Below are positions 62,426 to 64,000 of a DNA stretch of 64,000 nucleotides, one piece after another (the first letter of the stretch is position 1; each line of letters begins with the position of its first letter). The stretch comes from Aggregatimonas sangjinii (lineage in GTDB: Bacteria > Bacteroidota > Bacteroidia > Flavobacteriales > Flavobacteriaceae), in the NCBI RefSeq assembly GCF_005943945.1, contig NZ_CP040710.1:2491001-2555000 (forward strand), written 5' to 3'. The notes beneath the pieces were generated by a model that searched no databases, had not been told where the DNA came from, and saw only the letters and a program-made list of their open reading frames with translations. The translations under genes and the position numbers were made by a program.

Positions 62426-63607
62426 ATGAAACAGGATTTTCTAAAATACCAGGCACAGACTACCCCACACCCGTTGGCATTGGAAGTGTCCCACGCGAAG
62501 GGAAGCTATATTTACGATACCCATGGAAATGCCCATTTGGATTTCGTAGCTGGTGTTTCTGCCTGTACCCTCGGGCATTGCCATCCGAAAGTAGTTGCGG
62601 CGGTTCAGGAACAAACTGAAAAATATATGCATGTAATGGTGTATGGCGAATACATACAGCAACCCGCCGTCGCCTATACCAAGCTCTTGGCATCACTCCT
62701 TCCCGAGGTGTTAAATACGACTTATTTGGTCAATTCCGGTACCGAGGCCATAGAAGGCGCCTTAAAACTTGCCAGACGATTTACAGGCCGTTCGGAACTA
62801 ATTTCTGCACATCATTCGTACCACGGGAATACCATGGGGAGTTTAAGCGTCTCGGGCTATGAAGAACGTAAAGGCGCTTTTCGCCCGTTACTTCCCGATG
62901 TGAATTTTATCCATTTCAATGCTGAAATCGACCTCTCCAAAATCACTGTGAAAACAGCGGCCGTATTATTAGAAACCATTCAGGGTGGCGCAGGATTTAT
63001 TGTTCCCGTGAACCAATATTTGGAAAAGGTTAGAGAACGTTGCGACGAGGTAGGCGCTCTGTTGATTTTGGATGAAATTCAACCGGGCTTTGGCCGTACC
63101 GGCAAACTATTCGCTTTTGAACAGTATAATTGTATTCCGGACATTTTGGTCGTCGGAAAGGGAATGGCCTCAGGAATGCCCGTCGGAGCCTTTATCGCCT
63201 CGAACAACATAATGAAGAGTTTGCAGGAGTTTCCAAAGTTAGGGCATATTACCACCTTTGGCGGAAATCCCGTCATCGCCTCGGCAAGTCTGGCAACGCT
63301 AAATGAATTGGTGACAAGCGACCTGATTGCGCAAACGCTAAGGAAGGAAAAACTAATCCGCTCCCTGTTGAAACATCGTCTGATCAAAGAAATAAGGGGC
63401 AAAGGCTTACTATTGGCCTTGATAATGGAAAATGCCGAAATAGCGAATCAATTGGTATTGAAATGCGCTAATAAGCACTTGATTTTATTTTGGTTGTTAT
63501 TTGAACCTAAGGCGGTTAGAATCACCCCGCCCCTTACCATTTCAGAGGTCGAAATCACTCAAGGCTGCCAGCTTTTGCTAACGGTTTTAACGGAATTAGA
63601 GCAATAA
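62426..63607 (+). CDS. class III aminotransferase
   Basis: A 393-residue PLP aminotransferase of the ornithine/acetylornithine group. FVAGVSACTLGHCHPKVVAA, LVNSGTEAIEGALKLARRFT, ILDEIQPGFGRTGKLFAFE and VVGKGMASGMPVGAF (PLP Lys) are all present. The donor and acceptor cannot be named; family members use ornithine, acetylornithine, 4-aminobutyrate or a 2-oxo acid. It begins 48 bases after the OstA-like gene and is followed by a TPR gene, so these three may be cotranscribed. Confidence 0.92.
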   Translation: MKQDFLKYQAQTTPHPLALEVSHAKGSYIYDTHGNAHLDFVAGVSACTLGHCHPKVVAAVQEQTEKYMHVMVYGEYIQQPAVAYTKLLASLLPEVLNTTYLVNSGTEAIEGALKLARRFTGRSELISAHHSYHGNTMGSLSVSGYEERKGAFRPLLPDVNFIHFNAEIDLSKITVKTAAVLLETIQGGAGFIVPVNQYLEKVRERCDEVGALLILDEIQPGFGRTGKLFAFEQYNCIPDILVVGKGMASGMPVGAFIASNNIMKSLQEFPKLGHITTFGGNPVIASASLATLNELVTSDLIAQTLRKEKLIRSLLKHRLIKEIRGKGLLLALIMENAEIANQLVLKCANKHLILFWLLFEPKAVRITPPLTISEVEITQGCQLLLTVLTELEQ

Positions 63608-63704
63608 ACTGTTAACTAATTTGTTAATAATATAGCCCAAATCGGGAGCTAAAAGAGCGTTCAAAAGACTACTTTTAATTCCGAAGTTTAATCAACACCC
63701 ATTT

Positions 63705-64000
63705 ATGGCGTTAGAATCTGAGGAAAGACCAAACCAGTCGATTACCAAGTTCGAATCTATGCTCAAGACCGACGACGTCTATTTCTTCGACGCGGAGGAT
63801 TTTGAGGAAATCATACACCATTACCTGAATCACGGGAAAATCGCATTAGCCAAAAAAGCCATTAAAATCGGGCTACAACAACATCCGGATTCCACGGCAT
63901 TAAAGCTCTTACATATAGAAGTACTCGTTTTCGAAAACAACTTGGAGGTTGCCGAGCACATGTTGGATGAATTGCAGTTATTGGAAACCAGCAACGAGGA
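63705..64000 (+). CDS. TPR-like protein, N-terminal part (runs off right edge)
   Basis: The first 98 codons are visible, starting MALESEERPNQSITKFESML. Helical pairs follow with TPR spacing (EEIIHHYLNHGKIALAKKAI, ALKLLHIEVLVFENNLEVAE). A short-repeat, acidic and soluble protein of this type is common in flavobacteria; function unknown. The stop lies beyond the window. Confidence 0.7.
   Translation, partial: MALESEERPNQSITKFESMLKTDDVYFFDAEDFEEIIHHYLNHGKIALAKKAIKIGLQQHPDSTALKLLHIEVLVFENNLEVAEHMLDELQLLETSNE

Overview
The window reads as chromosomal DNA of a marine-type member of the Flavobacteriaceae (Bacteroidota). Support comes from the gliding-motility peptidyl-prolyl isomerase GldI, families typical of this group (DUF3810, DUF6503, DUF721, a PVC-type heme/propeller protein), many MKK-type lipoprotein signals, no Shine-Dalgarno leaders, and several TAnnTTTG -7 elements. 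The genus cannot be fixed from the sequence alone. No rRNA, tRNA, CRISPR array, prophage or intact insertion sequence was recognised.

Layout. 1-9.5 kb: nucleotide and redox housekeeping (NudK end, DUF4406, Crp/Fnr regulator, SDR), a small decayed stretch, AIM24-type protein, ribH, a TPR membrane protein, and divergent recF with DUF721. 9.6-19.2 kb: ndk, PhoD-like phosphatase, DHH phosphoesterase, gldI and a cyclophilin-FKBP fusion, a GH5 lipoprotein, M48 and M20 peptidases, DUF3810. 19.4-26.3 kb: two amidohydrolase-family proteins and a penicillin-acylase-type Ntn hydrolase. 26.3-27.5 kb: imperfect palindromic elements around a DUF559 nuclease gene.

27.5-48.1 kb is the notable part. On the minus strand lies coxM-coxS-coxL-coxG-coxD-coxE-coxF. 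The catalytic subunit carries the AYRCSFR loop that marks form I (true) aerobic carbon monoxide dehydrogenase. Next to it are a cysteine desulfurase, a second XdhC-family protein and a nearly complete molybdenum cofactor set (moaA, moeA, moeB-rhodanese, mobA, moaC, moaE, moaD), with a TauE/SafE permease overlapping moeB. This is in effect one island for making and maturing a Mo-Cu enzyme, with a cargo of three unrelated genes (40.5-43.6 kb) and a second DUF559/palindrome locus (45.6-46.2 kb). CO oxidation would feed electrons to respiration as a supplementary energy source.

48-64 kb returns to core functions: a DUF6503 lipoprotein, a SpoU rRNA/tRNA methyltransferase, RelA/SpoT, a Fur-family regulator, purA and a GNAT enzyme. 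A secreted carbohydrate-type trio follows (PVC heme protein, ThuA, Gfo/Idh/MocA), then an OstA-like protein, a class III aminotransferase, and the start of a TPR gene at the right edge.
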